A DNA stretch of 64,000 nt from Blasia pusilla (taxonomy: Eukaryota; Marchantiophyta; Marchantiopsida; Blasiales): positions 17,050,001 to 17,114,000 of the forward strand of contig CM114275.1 in assembly GCA_050084515.1 (NCBI GenBank). The letters run 5' to 3'. Under the pieces are notes generated by a model, which ran no database searches, was not told the DNA's origin, and worked only from the letters and a program-made list of their open reading frames with translations. The stretch's first letter is position 1; every line of letters starts with the position of its first letter. Of the stretch, positions 44,399 to 54,361 are shown piece by piece. The translations under genes and the position numbers were made by a program.

Positions 44399-45839
44399 AG
44401 TAATCCACTACATTTCAATAACGATCAGTTCGCCAATGATAGGTCACATCCAAGATGTTGATATTCCGAAGGAGGCTTGAGATGCATTGGAAAAGTTGTT
44501 CTAGAAATCTACAAAGGCCAGAAAGCTTCAATTGAAACAACAATTGAACAAAAAGAGGAAAGGATCGCAGAGCATCAATGATTATATTTTGAGCATCAGA
44601 CATATTGTTGATCAGTTGAATAACATTGGAGTGACAGTAGAAGATGATGATCTGATTTTATTCACTCTTCAAGGCCTTCCAAAGGATTACAAATCCTTTG
44701 AGACGTCTATCTCTATGAGAGAGAAGTATCCAACCTTTCAAGAGTTAGTTCCTTTGTTGATCAGTGAAGAGATGCACCTAGTAGGCAACGGTAGCTCGTC
44801 TAGTTTGCAAGAGAGTGCGCTATTTGCAGGTTATGGATCAAACAGAGGCAAGGATCGCGGCAGAAACTTCCGTGGTCGTGGTGGGTATAAAGCATATGGA
44901 TGAAGAGGCACTCAATATAACATTACTCAATCAGCTAAAAACCAGTACCAGACACAATCACAAGGTGGTGATGATGGAAATCGTTGGGGTTGAGGTTAGC
45001 AATAGAGGGCCCGTGGATCTTGCAATTACTATGGGATAAAGGATCACTATGCAAAGTTTTGCTTCAAGAAGAAGGCACATATGAGAAACAGGAGCCTTAC
45101 AGCAATAAAACTATGTGGAGCAACAACACCAAGAAGAGTACCAAGAACAACAACATGCATAAACGGAGCATCTCTTGGTCATGACTCATCATATGGGTTC
45201 AATGGTCAAGAAACACTCGACAACAGATTGGTACATTGACACATGACCTCATAAGCAAAATGGTTCACTAGTTTGGAGCCGGTGAAAGATCCTGCAATTG
45301 TGCTCACAGAAGCTGACACTCAACATCATATCACGCACACCGGTAAAGTTCCAATAGCATCAGATGGTCTTTGTGCTCTTGGAAATGTTCTCTATGTTCC
45401 TACCATTGCAAGAAATCTGATCTGTATAGTACAGATAGTAGAATAGGGTTATCAAGAGAAATAATGGATCACCAGACTATGATAGCCAAAGGAACTAGAT
45501 CTGGCATAATGTTCAAATTAAATGTTTCTATGCCAGAGATTCAAACAACGATGTATGGTCAAACCGGCCAACAAGTCACAGATCTAAATGTGTGGCATAA
45601 AAGAATTACACATATGAATCTTCAAAGATTACAGAGTCTTTCATCATCTAATATAGTAGTAGGACTCCCTAAATCTGTGAGTCCTTTGAGTTTTTATCTC
45701 TCTAGTGAGAGATTTGAGTTTCTGCTCTTCTAGATTTCACGATTTTAGATCTGAATCTTGCGGAGGCCATATCTTTGAGGTGGAGTGTCATATGAAGCTG
45801 AGCTTTGGAGACAAGGTGGAATGTTAAGAGGCGCCCTAG

Positions 45840-46790
45840 TGTCGTGACCGTCATGACCAAAAAGTGCCAAAGCGGAACATCGGAACATTAGCGGGCTCAC
45901 GCTAAGATGGTTTGTGCGTTGGAGTGGTCTCGAAGAAGAGACAAGAGACAGGACGCAAGCGAGGCTTCGCGTTTCAGATGTCGTGGTCGCGACTGAGAAA
46001 CCTAGACCAAATGCGGAACAAGAATTGAAAGGAGTTGAGTCTAGAAAGTGGGTTGCCAAAGGAAGGAATCCGGATTTGGGACGCCACTAGCGTTTGAGAG
46101 TTTTCGACTGTATTTATGGCCATAACTTTTAGCGCCAAGATGCGTTTGAATTGAAAAAGGGTGCGTTAGAAGGCTTATGGAAAGCCAATTCAAACGCACT
46201 AAAGATCTCTGCAAACGCATAAGCAATGGCTGAGAAAAAATCTGGAAACGACTGTAAGTAGAGTCGGGTTGAGGGCCACAATGAAGGGCCCGACCCTCCT
46301 TTTCCAAAGGTGGGGGGTTATTGGAGAACCTCATAAGTACTAGTAAGGGGGAAGGTCTCCAAGAGTGCTTGGAACTCGAACCCCACTTTGGGCGCCACGG
46401 GGCGGCTCAAGGGCATGGAACGGATCGAGAGTTTGGGGTTCCCATGGAAAACCTGAACCAAGTCTATGGATGCGATTTTAGACATCCCTCTTGGATTTCA
46501 CCCCGCCACTCAATTACTTGGGTCTTGGTTTGGAACTCACACGAGGTTCGTTGAACAGTTGGGATCGCTAGGCGTGCAAGTATCGTTTTACGTTCTTGGA
46601 CTAATCAGGAAGTTTGTTCCAAGTCTTGAAGGACTTGCCATGTTTTGGAAACTAGGAAGTAAGGAAGGTTGAGCTTGATGAGACGCCGAGTTGAGAACTC
46701 GGTGGGTTGGAACGCTGGTTGGCCCAGACCCGACTAACAAGAGTGTGTGTTTGGGTGCAGATCGACGATGAGATCGTGTCCTATTGAACT
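45840..46790 (+). mobile_element. second copy of the same LTR, 3' end truncated
   Basis: It starts TGTCGTGACCGTCATGACCA and runs parallel to 43397-44345 over about 950 bp at roughly 85-90 percent identity by eye. It ends near CGATGAGATCGTGTCCTATT, about 50 bp short of the complete end, and is followed directly by a LINE ORF1 fragment. Confidence 0.8.
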
Positions 46791-46799
46791 TAGAAAGAA

Positions 46800-46890
46800 T
46801 GTGAGAATCTCCGGATTGCCGAAACAGAGAGCGAAGAAGTGAAGAGTGTTGTCACCTAGTTCTTGGTTGATACACTTCATGTTCATGGGT
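46800..46890 (+). pseudogene. LINE ORF1 fragment
   Basis: GAATCTCCGGATTGCCGAAA...TTGGTTGATACACTTCATGTTCA matches 29906-29990 of the LINE ORF1 at 29670-30275 (the RISGFPE...FLVDTLHVH region). About 90 bp only. Confidence 0.7.
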
Positions 46891-46894
46891 CGTA

Positions 46895-47440
46895 TGTCTT
46901 CCATTCTCAATGTGTGTCCCAAGAATTCTACTTCTTGGACCATGAAACAACAACACTTAGAAGGTTTTGCAAACAATATTTTCTTCCTCAAACACCTCAA
47001 GATTTCTTTGAGGAGAACCTAATGTTTCTCCTGGATCCCTGAATATATGAGGACGTCATAAAAAACAACCACTACTCCCCTATTAACAAATCCTGAACGA
47101 TAGTATCCATAATAGTCATGAATGTAGTTGGCTAATTAGTTAGTGCAAATGGCATCACTAAGCCTCCTAGGATCCGAATTTTATCGTCATTGCAATCTTA
47201 TGTTCATCCCCTTCTATGATTCGGATTTGGTAATATCCTTACCTTAAGTCAATCTTGGTAAAATACTTGGATTCCTCCACCAAATCGAACAAGCCATCTA
47301 CCAAAGGCAACAGATACTTATTCTTGATGGTCTTTTTGTTCATCACTCATTGATGGACCTGTGTGTGCAAGTCACCATTTTGGGTTATTTCTTGGGGACG
47401 AGCTCTTCTGCCTTTTCCAAAGGATATAAAGGTGAGAGAT
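46895..47440 (-). pseudogene. Ty3/gypsy reverse transcriptase fragment (another family)
   Basis: The - strand reads KKTIKNKYLLPLVDGLFDLV and SKYFTKIDLR, a stop, then GYYQIRI (47350-47220). Further on it reads FAKPSKCCCFMVQEVEFLGH (46990-46920). These are RT blocks around the first catalytic Asp and the block after the active site; the YxDD block between them is destroyed. Several stops. It is a different family from the relic at 31.3/41.7 kb. Confidence 0.7.
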
Positions 47441-48362
47441 GACTTGCACTAGCTACCTTTCTCCATTTTTCTAGGTGTTAAGCATTTGAAGCATTTGTCC
47501 TTTTAAGGTTGTTAGGAACTTAGGTGCTAGACTCCAAAGTATTGAGGCATTTTAACATCTCTTATTTCCCATACTACAACCAAGGAGTGGTGGGAAGATA
47601 CCATCCATGGTAGAATTGGTAATCTTTATTCCTTGAACACAAGAACCAACCCAAGTATAGTTGGGAATCCTTACCTCCAATATTCAACAATTTCGACAAC
47701 TGGGACCGGTCCTCCTTTCATGTACATAGATCTTGTGCAGGATGCGATAAGTACGCAGTAATGCTTTGGCCCAAAACTTTTGTAGGCACTCATTTCGAGA
47801 AGAACATTACATGTGTAAAGATGATTTTCGGTCAATGTATCTAGCCACCAGAAGATATTACCACAAAAAGGGGGCTCAACCGGTAACTGTCCATATTCAA
47901 GAGGCGGAATTCAAGTCAATCTCATTACAACACATGCACTACATACCTTTTCTGTCAATTTTGACATTCAAGACACTCCACTACCACTTGTTCAAATTCA
48001 CTCAGAGTTTTGCATTTGGCGATTAGAAGCTGTACAATCCATTTCTAGATAATCAGTGTGGCAGTGGATGAATAATCATTTCAAATTAGAAACTAACCTT
48101 CACGATCACCGGAGTGACTTGTGTTGGAGATCAAAACCGACTGTCAACTTAAAACTTTTAACAAATGAATTTATGAACAATGCAGAAAATCCTTCTGTAT
48201 TGACATCCCCAACAATGGGCCAGTTGATTATTCCTTCCCATAAAATCCCTAGCAAGTCTCAGCCTCAATCATGGTCCTTTCACTGCTAACCACCAGCAAC
48301 TCAGTTTTGATCAACTATGTATGTACCCTTCACCACCCAAGAGGCAAAATGGTGGCGTTAAA
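47441..48362. other. intergenic, probable 3' flank of cytochrome c
   Basis: No supported gene. The right part is presumably the 3' untranslated region of the - strand cytochrome c gene. Confidence 0.45.
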
Positions 48363-50400
48363 TCAAGATGGACACTGTGTCTTCAGATAAGCAATAAGAT
48401 CGGTTCTATCTTGTGGCTTCTTCAAGCCAGGAAACACCATCTTTGTACCTGCAATGTACTGCACGATTCAAGGCCACAGAGAATAACATCAGTTCTCAAA
48501 GCTCCCCTCAACTGTGTCAAAGTTCCAATTCCACACACTATGGTGAATACGCGCTCAACTGTATGTCCCTTCACACATCAGTTAGCCCAGTCCTCTCACT
48601 TTACTTTTTTGTCAGTCAATTCATGAGTAATAAACAAGGTTTACTATTGACAGTAAACTTCAGAAAGCGGTACATGGCTCTTCAGGCTCAGTGTTGCATG
48701 GCTCCAACAACTACCAGTTCGACGACTGCTATTATCTTGTGGTTCCTTTAGCTGAGCTCTTACAATAGATGTTCTATCTGCTTTACTCTGTACTGCAGAG
48801 ATAGTATTAACTGCAATTGCAATTGACAATTCATAAGGTTTCCTGTCCCATTCTGAGGATAGCATAAGCTTCCCAATTTAGGGCAACAACCATCTGGGAC
48901 GTTGAATCTCAAACCAATTCAGAATGATTCACCAATCAGAAGGAATTTGTTTGTTCAGCCGCTTCCTATCATTTTTTAATCCTGCCCATTTCCATACAGT
49001 GAAAATGGGCAGGATTAGAAGACAGAAAGCTCAGAGTCTCAAGTCTCAGTTGTCAATCAGATATGACAACTGAGCCTAACAGCTCTATGCCGTCCACTAC
49101 AAACTTGCCCCTTCCACCAATTGGGGGGTTAAGGTTGCAGTGATCTCCATAGTTGCCAGACATGGCCCAAGGTAGAAAGCAGGAAGATTCACTGAGGAGT
49201 CTTCATGAACCAGACTGAAAAGATGTAAAGCCAATTAATACCCTCCTGCTTCCAAAGCCATCTACACCCAGCATGGTAGTGGCCAGCTGCCAGGACTATG
49301 AACCGGCTTTATCGGCTCTCCTCTGGAAAAGAGAAATCCACTAAACTATCACTACGTACTTAGATTTTGTTACCATTCCTCCCTCCCACTGATGTAGAGA
49401 TCTTAGGGCATATATGCCCCTAAAATGTACAAACAACTAGGACCACAACAGGTAAGAGATCAAGTGTACGAGGAAGATTCCCGTCAACACGGAAACCGTC
49501 AACTGAGATCTAACCGCTTATCAATATTACAGATTGGTGTCGCAGCGCACATCTAGAAATAGAAAAAATCCATGTAAGGAGTACCTATGACTCAAATCCT
49601 GCCTGTCCCTTAGTGGATTATGACCCGAACGATACGGATACCAATATCACAACATCTAAATTTCCTTAAAAGCCCGACGGTACACACGAATACATGCAAC
49701 TGCCACGAATTTCGTAAATTAAGCCATATGTTTAGGCAGCATATTATACATGCGGCACACACCTTCTTGGGGTTCAGCAAGTACTCGTACAAGGTGTCTT
49801 CTCCCCAAACAACTGCCATGTTCTTGTTAGCGGCAGAGTAGGAGTAACCTGCTGTGGTACCAGAAGTTCGCCCGATGAGACCGTACAGATTTGGACCTGC
49901 ACAATTAAAATGCAATCGGTTACAGTAGGTGGTGACTAGGCTTCTTTGACAGGCCAAAAACGATGCTCTTCCGGCCAACGTACTACGTAAAAGCTGGAGA
50001 TTTGAACTCACGGATGGGGAGTTTCCTATCATCGTTTGAATGCGCAGATCATCCCGACGCCCAAACCAACTGTCAAAAGTTCCGCTATCATCGCGGTAAT
50101 CAAGCGCTTTTCACGCATGATTTGACAGGAAAACGAAGGTCTCCGACTAAACGCATTCCGAAGCCTCATAAAGTCGACATACGAAAAGAAGAAACAAAGT
50201 CGACATATTATGAAAACATTGCTCAACTATGCTTCTGTCAAAGTGCCCCTTGTGAAAAAACCTCAAATCCTGTAACGGTAGTTTGTACCCTGCTTGTGCC
50301 CGCCTGACTTCTCTGCCGAGTGGCATTGAGCGCACTTGGTCTTGAAAATCTTCTCGCCAGATTTGGCAACACCCGCCGGTGCATCACCGAATGTGGCCAT
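48363..50400 (-). CDS. cytochrome c (mitochondrial electron carrier)
   Basis: Three - strand exons join in phase: 50400-50289, 49896-49763 and 48458-48363. The product is 113 residues, normal for plants. The start is [19 protein letters not shown]. The heme-binding motif CAQCH follows KTK. Exon 2 gives [20 protein letters not shown] then [20 protein letters not shown] and LLNPKK. Exon 3 gives [18 protein letters not shown], including the axial Met, and ends [12 protein letters not shown]. Introns of 392 and 1304 bp have GT-AG ends. The protein sits in the intermembrane space and carries electrons from complex III to complex IV. All signature residues are intact, so the gene looks functional. 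The usual plant residues around the heme (HTVEKG) are HSAEKSG here. Intron 2 holds two perfect hairpins but no identifiable element. Confidence 0.96.
48977..49074. repeat. two perfect hairpins in cytochrome c intron 2
   Basis: TAATCCTGCCCATTT (48977-48991) pairs exactly with 49003-49017. CTCAGTTGTCA (49045-49055) pairs exactly with 49064-49074. Confidence 0.85.
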
Positions 50401-50890
50401 TTTCTTCTCGGACTAACTTGGACACGCAATCCTCACGACCCGAAATGGATTCACAAATTCTTAATCAGATCTCTGTTCGTGCTCTTTACCACTCCCGCGG
50501 TTGGACTTCAAACACCGACTGTTGGCTCTTCGACTCTTCCAAGTAGAATTGACCTTTAGATGTAGATACTTCAGAGAGGAGTAAAGTGCAGAACGCACAC
50601 GGCAAGGGGTAAGTGCTCTCTCCCTCATTCTAAAGTGACACCCCTCATTCCCCATCAACCAGTTTCCTTCGATTCTACCACGCGTGAGTTCCACGTCGCA
50701 CAACCCTAATTCCCCGTCATGTCCACCCGATATTGAGCGCGGGTGCCTTCCAGCTGCAGTCGTTTCGAGAACTGTCTACGGCGATGCCGAAAGCAGTCCA
50801 CTAAACGACAGCGACCTCGTTTACAGGATGTTAACAATGACATCCATACTCCATAGTACCGGACTACATAACCACCCGGTCGACTAAGGT
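50401..50890. other. cytochrome c upstream region
   Basis: The 5' flank of the cytochrome c gene, about 490 bp, with no supported gene. I did not find a convincing TATA box. Confidence 0.4.
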
Positions 50891-51079
50891 TCACTCGACT
50901 GCCCCCAAAATCAGGTTGTTACTGTACTTTCCACCGAACCCGGACGGAACAGTTCCCTTTGACGCGGCCGCATTCCATGTTCTAAGTGCCTTGAGGCTTG
51001 TGTCCGGCATTTTCCCAGCAGGTCCAAGTGCCACGTTCTGAATGTATGTGAGGTTCGGAGTGTGCGGTTTTTCTGCCAC
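50891..51079 (-). CDS. unrecognised exon-like open frame
   Basis: A 62-codon - strand frame (MAEKPHTPNLTYIQNVALGP at its start, then KALRTWNAAASKGTVPSGF) ends in a stop. Its composition is protein-like and richer in GC than the Helitron cluster beginning 6 bp away. I do not recognise it. It could be an orphan exon carried by a Helitron or the end of a gene upstream of cytochrome c. Confidence 0.25.
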   Translation of the reverse strand: MAEKPHTPNLTYIQNVALGPAGKMPDTSLKALRTWNAAASKGTVPSGFGGKYSNNLILGAVE

Positions 51080-51084
51080 GAATA

Positions 51085-51403
51085 TCTATATTATTATGGA
51101 TTTTCATGTCTTTCCATTTCGACATGCGTGGCACTCTCACGTCATAAGATCAATCGCTTTTTAAGTTAGTAAGATTGTTCGAAATTAATTTTAAAATAAT
51201 TTATGAATTTTAAATTTTAATTTGTATATTAGAGGTTTATTTAAATTCGTATATGATATGTGCTTATATTTGACTCATGTCCTTTCTAATCAATAAGATT
51301 GTCTAACACAACAATACTATTCGAATTTAATTATATATTATGGAGGGTAAATTAAAATTATCCATTATTTTTAAATTGTGCATCGCACGGCCCTAAACCC
51401 TAG
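51085..51403 (+). mobile_element. non-autonomous Helitron D
   Basis: 5' A|TCTATATTATTATGG; 3' TGTGCATCGCACGGCCCTAAACCCTAG. The end hairpin is weaker than in the other copies and the end is followed by C, so the 3' boundary is less certain. Confidence 0.55.
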
Positions 51404-51443
51404 CAACCACACGTCTACATCTATATAATAATTGTCGACTGCA

Positions 51444-51687
51444 TCTATATTATTATGGAAGAGTATCTTCTTGATTTGCAAGCACCTCTCTGCTTGACAT
51501 GTGGCAATTGGGCAATAACAAAATGTTTCACATGCTACGGGCAGCAAGAAAATTGTAAATTTATGTAGAGCATAATTAATCTCTTCCCTTCACACGGTAT
51601 ACACTAGCTCTTCAAACGCTTTCTATTTCCCTTGCTTCGCACATGGCATCTGGGTAGCGATTCGTGCATCGCACGGGCACCAACTAG
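51444..51687 (+). mobile_element. non-autonomous Helitron A
   Basis: A 244-bp unit starting A|TCTATATTATTATGG and ending CTAG|T. A CGTGC-ATC-GCACG hairpin (51663-51675) lies 8 nt before the CTAG. These are the canonical Helitron ends. There is no coding capacity. It shares TCTTGATTTGCAAGCAC and CTTGACATGTGGCAA with copy B. Confidence 0.85.
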
Positions 51688-51927
51688 TGTTTTCTATTCT
51701 AAGGGAATAAAAAAATTCCAGCAAGAAGAAAAAGATTTTGTACGTGGCAAAATTTGTTTTTCGTTCCACTAATTTTAATTTTCTGTAGTTGCTTTTGTGT
51801 CACTGAACTTCTTTCAAAAATATTTTTGGTCATTTTAAGAGGGTCATATAAAGATTGGTAAGGAGAGGATTTTTGATAGTTCATTTAAACATCAACTATC
51901 AATAATGGATCTATGGGCCCTTACTAG

Positions 51928-52087
51928 TCTATATTATTACTTTTTTATTTGCAAAAATTTATAAATGTTTGCAAATAAATTTGAAAAAAATATTTTTCAT
52001 AATATGGGTAGAAATTATAAAAATTTGAATTTATGTGCAGCATCATTAGTCCTTTCATTGTTGTGCGTCGCACGGACACTATACTAG
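51928..52087 (+). mobile_element. non-autonomous Helitron C
   Basis: A 160-bp unit starting TCTATATTATTAC right after a CTAG and ending GTGCGTCGCACGGACACTATACTAG followed by T. The hairpin is GTGC-GTC-GCAC. Confidence 0.7.
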
Positions 52088-52192
52088 TAAGACAAATAAT
52101 GGGTTCATAAGACAAAAGAGCGAACGAATTGAATGGAATATGAAAATTACTTTTGTTTATCAATTGAAAATTTAATTAATTTAGATTATAGT

Positions 52193-52318
52193 CTATATTA
52201 TTATGGGAGAGTGCCTTCTTGATTTGCAAACACTTCTTTGCTTGACATGTGGCAACTCGTGGCAACTTCTCTTCAAACACCTTTTTATTTCTCGTGCATC
52301 GCACGGGCACATTACTAG
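52193..52318 (+). mobile_element. non-autonomous Helitron B
   Basis: A 126-bp unit starting TCTATATTATTATGG and ending CGTGCATCGCACGGGCACATTACTAG followed by T. It is an internally deleted relative of copy A. Confidence 0.82.
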
Positions 52319-53159
52319 TGAGTGATTCTAAATTATAATAAGGTGGGATAGTTAAAAAATTAAAATAAAAAACAGATTTGATGGGAAGGGAAAATTAATT
52401 TTAATGGAGAAAGAGTAGCTCCTGTTTAAATTTTATTGAACGATGGAATTATTTAGAAAATTGGGATATCATTTAAATTTTAGTGGAGGAGTGGAATTAC
52501 TTAGAAGAGTGGAATGTTATTACTCTTCTAATATTTAAGAAATTAGATATTTAATTTACTTTTTTATGAAAAATAGAAAGAAAAAAAATCATGTTAGTTC
52601 ACATGTGATATTTTAGGGGAAGAAAAATGGATTTGGATGTAAAAGGGAAATCATTTCATTGATTAAAATTAACTAAGCATTTAGTTAGTGAATTTTATTT
52701 GCGTGGGAAGAGTGGAAGGGAAAGAGTAGGTATTGTTCAAACTTTTATGGAGGAGTGAAATTATTTAGTGAAGTTTGGTATTATTTAAATATATAATTGG
52801 ATTACTCTTTTAAGATTTAAACTTGTCTAAATATACCTAAAATTTTAAGTTAAAAATAATTTATAAATTATTAAAAACTTATTTTCGTGCGCAAGCAGGA
52901 GCATGCTAACTAGTTTGGTGTGTCCATATGTCAAGGAGTAGTACATATAGTCACGACCATCTTTTCACAAAGATCGGCTTCAAATTACCTTGTGGTGATA
53001 ATACTACTACGATGTCTTGTATTTGCATCCTACCACACAATTTGATATTTAATTTCATTAAAAATAGTTTTTAGGTCAAATATTTTTTATACATAACATT
53101 ATGGGTGAATATATTTTGATTGTAAAGATAAACATTACTTACCAAAATAATTTTAATGC
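52319..53159. other. AT-rich sequence, possible Helitron interior
   Basis: No gene. A GGAGGAGTG(G/A)AATTA(C/T)TTAG phrase recurs several times (about 52440, 52480, 52745). A Helitron-like TGCTAACTAGTTT lies near 52915. It probably belongs to a decayed Helitron together with the helicase fragment to its right. Confidence 0.45.
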
Positions 53160-53503
53160 AATTTTAAATAAGGCAACGTATAATTATCCATGTGAGGAAA
53201 GACGAGTCCAAATATAAAGCCCCACAATGTGCAAAGTTTTCCCTTGAAGCTTATTAATAGTCAAAGTAAAAGTCGATTGAACATGGAATTGGAGTATTCA
53301 TAAATCAAATGGCAAACCAGATTTAGACACAATTAGAGGGATGTGTGGAATAAAAATCCAATCTCCGGTGTTCATTCCATTGATGATCTCTGCATCCATA
53401 ATTGTTCGTGAAATTCCACCAACAACCAATTGAGTTCCATCTGCTTGACCCTTTGAACCATTCATATTTTGCAAGATCATTATTGGAGCACCAATTTTCA
53501 AAA
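53160..53503 (-). pseudogene. Helitron RepHel helicase (PIF1-like) C-terminal fragment
   Basis: The - strand reads LKIGAPIMILQNMNGSKG, then GTQLVVGG and WIFIPHIPLIVSKSGLPFDL, then a stop. It continues in the same region as TFTLTINKLQGKTLHIVGLY and SHG, a stop, LYVAL. These are the last helicase blocks of Helitron proteins (usual forms LKVGAPIMLLRNL, FAMTINKSQGQT, SHGQLYVALSR). It has at least two stops. The fragment is cut at 53503 by a LINE 3' end inserted within the codon run before LKIGAPIM. Confidence 0.82.
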
Positions 53504-53655
53504 TAAAATGGTAAATGGTAAATAGATCAAACCTGTGGGACCCAAAGGGTCAAAACGCTAAAAAACACTTTACAAGTAATACACTAACTCGGAAAAACAC
53601 CCTAAAGGCATTCTCCTAGCTAATGCCTAGAGCACTTGAGCGACCTGATTCCGCA
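53504..53655 (-). mobile_element. LINE 3' terminus inserted in the Helitron helicase
   Basis: TAAAATGGTAAATGGTAAATAGATCAAACC and the following 150 bp are the reverse complement of 30575-30723. They include the GCTCAAGTGCTCTAGGCATTAGCTAGGAG part of ORF2's end and the ATTTACC tail. Confidence 0.82.
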
Positions 53656-53744
53656 AGAAGAATAGCATAAGGAGTTTGGTTTCTTACACCCAATTCTTCT
53701 TGTAGAAAAAAAATTTGCACCCTCTTCACGCGCTCCCAACCTGT

Positions 53745-54361
53745 CTTCTTACAAGTTGGGCTTTCTTGCGGCGGAAGGAGGAGTCCTTAACAAGGGAGCT
53801 CCATGATGACTCCAAATCATTGTGGAGACGATAAGTAGTACGGTCTTCAAAACCTACCATTGATCCCAAGTCTTTGATATCTTTTGCTAAAAAGATCTAC
53901 TTATTTCCCCATGCTACATCTATGCTGTGTTGTGGAGGTATACCAAGCTTATTCTCTGAAACAGAGGTGACGACTCAACTAAGAAAATTAGCAATGGCAA
54001 ATGTGAGGATTTGGATGGTCTTTCTGTTGAATTTCTCAAGTAGGGAGGAGATTCTATTGGGGCGATCCTCACCAAAGTATTGTTGCTATCTTTGGTTTTC
54101 CTTCTACTTGGTCACTACGGGAGATTATGCCTATTCAAAAATCAGGAAGGAAGGACTTGGTGACAAACTATCGCACAATCATGGTGGGTAGTGTTTTTGC
54201 CAAGCAGGTTGGGAAATTGGTGGAATCAAAGTTGAGCGCATGGATAGAGTCTTTCCAAAAGAGAGCACAAGACCAAGCTCGTTTTCGCCCAACATACAAC
54301 ACCATCAACCATATCTTGGCCGTAGATATTTTATGGGAGAAATCTAAGGGTAATGGGAAAG
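53745..54361 (+). pseudogene. LINE reverse-transcriptase upstream segment, inverted relative to its neighbours
   Basis: The + strand reads SLISFAKKIYLFPHATSM, LFSETEVTTQLRKL, and KDLVTNYRTIMVGSVFAKQV, then LAVDILWEKSKGNGK. These are the blocks preceding motif A of LINE RT (NYRxI is diagnostic). The same stretch occurs on the - strand at about 55535-54960. The match ends abruptly at 54361, where - strand LINE sequence begins. Confidence 0.8.

Larger units (their letters stand above)
42410..45700 (+). mobile_element. Ty1/copia relic (5' LTR part, primer site, gag, protease, pre-integrase)
   Basis: The LTR start was not resolved. The LTR ends near 42686 (TTTTCCACA), with a TATA-like CTATATAATT at 42591-42600. 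gag begins about 43203: MEYSSATITCKKLDK, a stop, then NYNVWKFRMK. It is interrupted by a solo LTR (43397-44398) and resumes to SINDYILSIRHIVDQLN, FTLQGLPKDYKSFE and LISEEM. A zinc knuckle with its second Cys mutated to Tyr follows (CNYYGIKDHYAKFC, 45021-45062). The protease start is DWYIDT and a stop (about 45222). VLYVPTIARNLICIV and the pre-integrase block VWHKRITHMNLQRLQSL (about 45590) follow. Everything after about 45700 (integrase, RT) is missing. Many stops show that it is dead. Confidence 0.82.
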
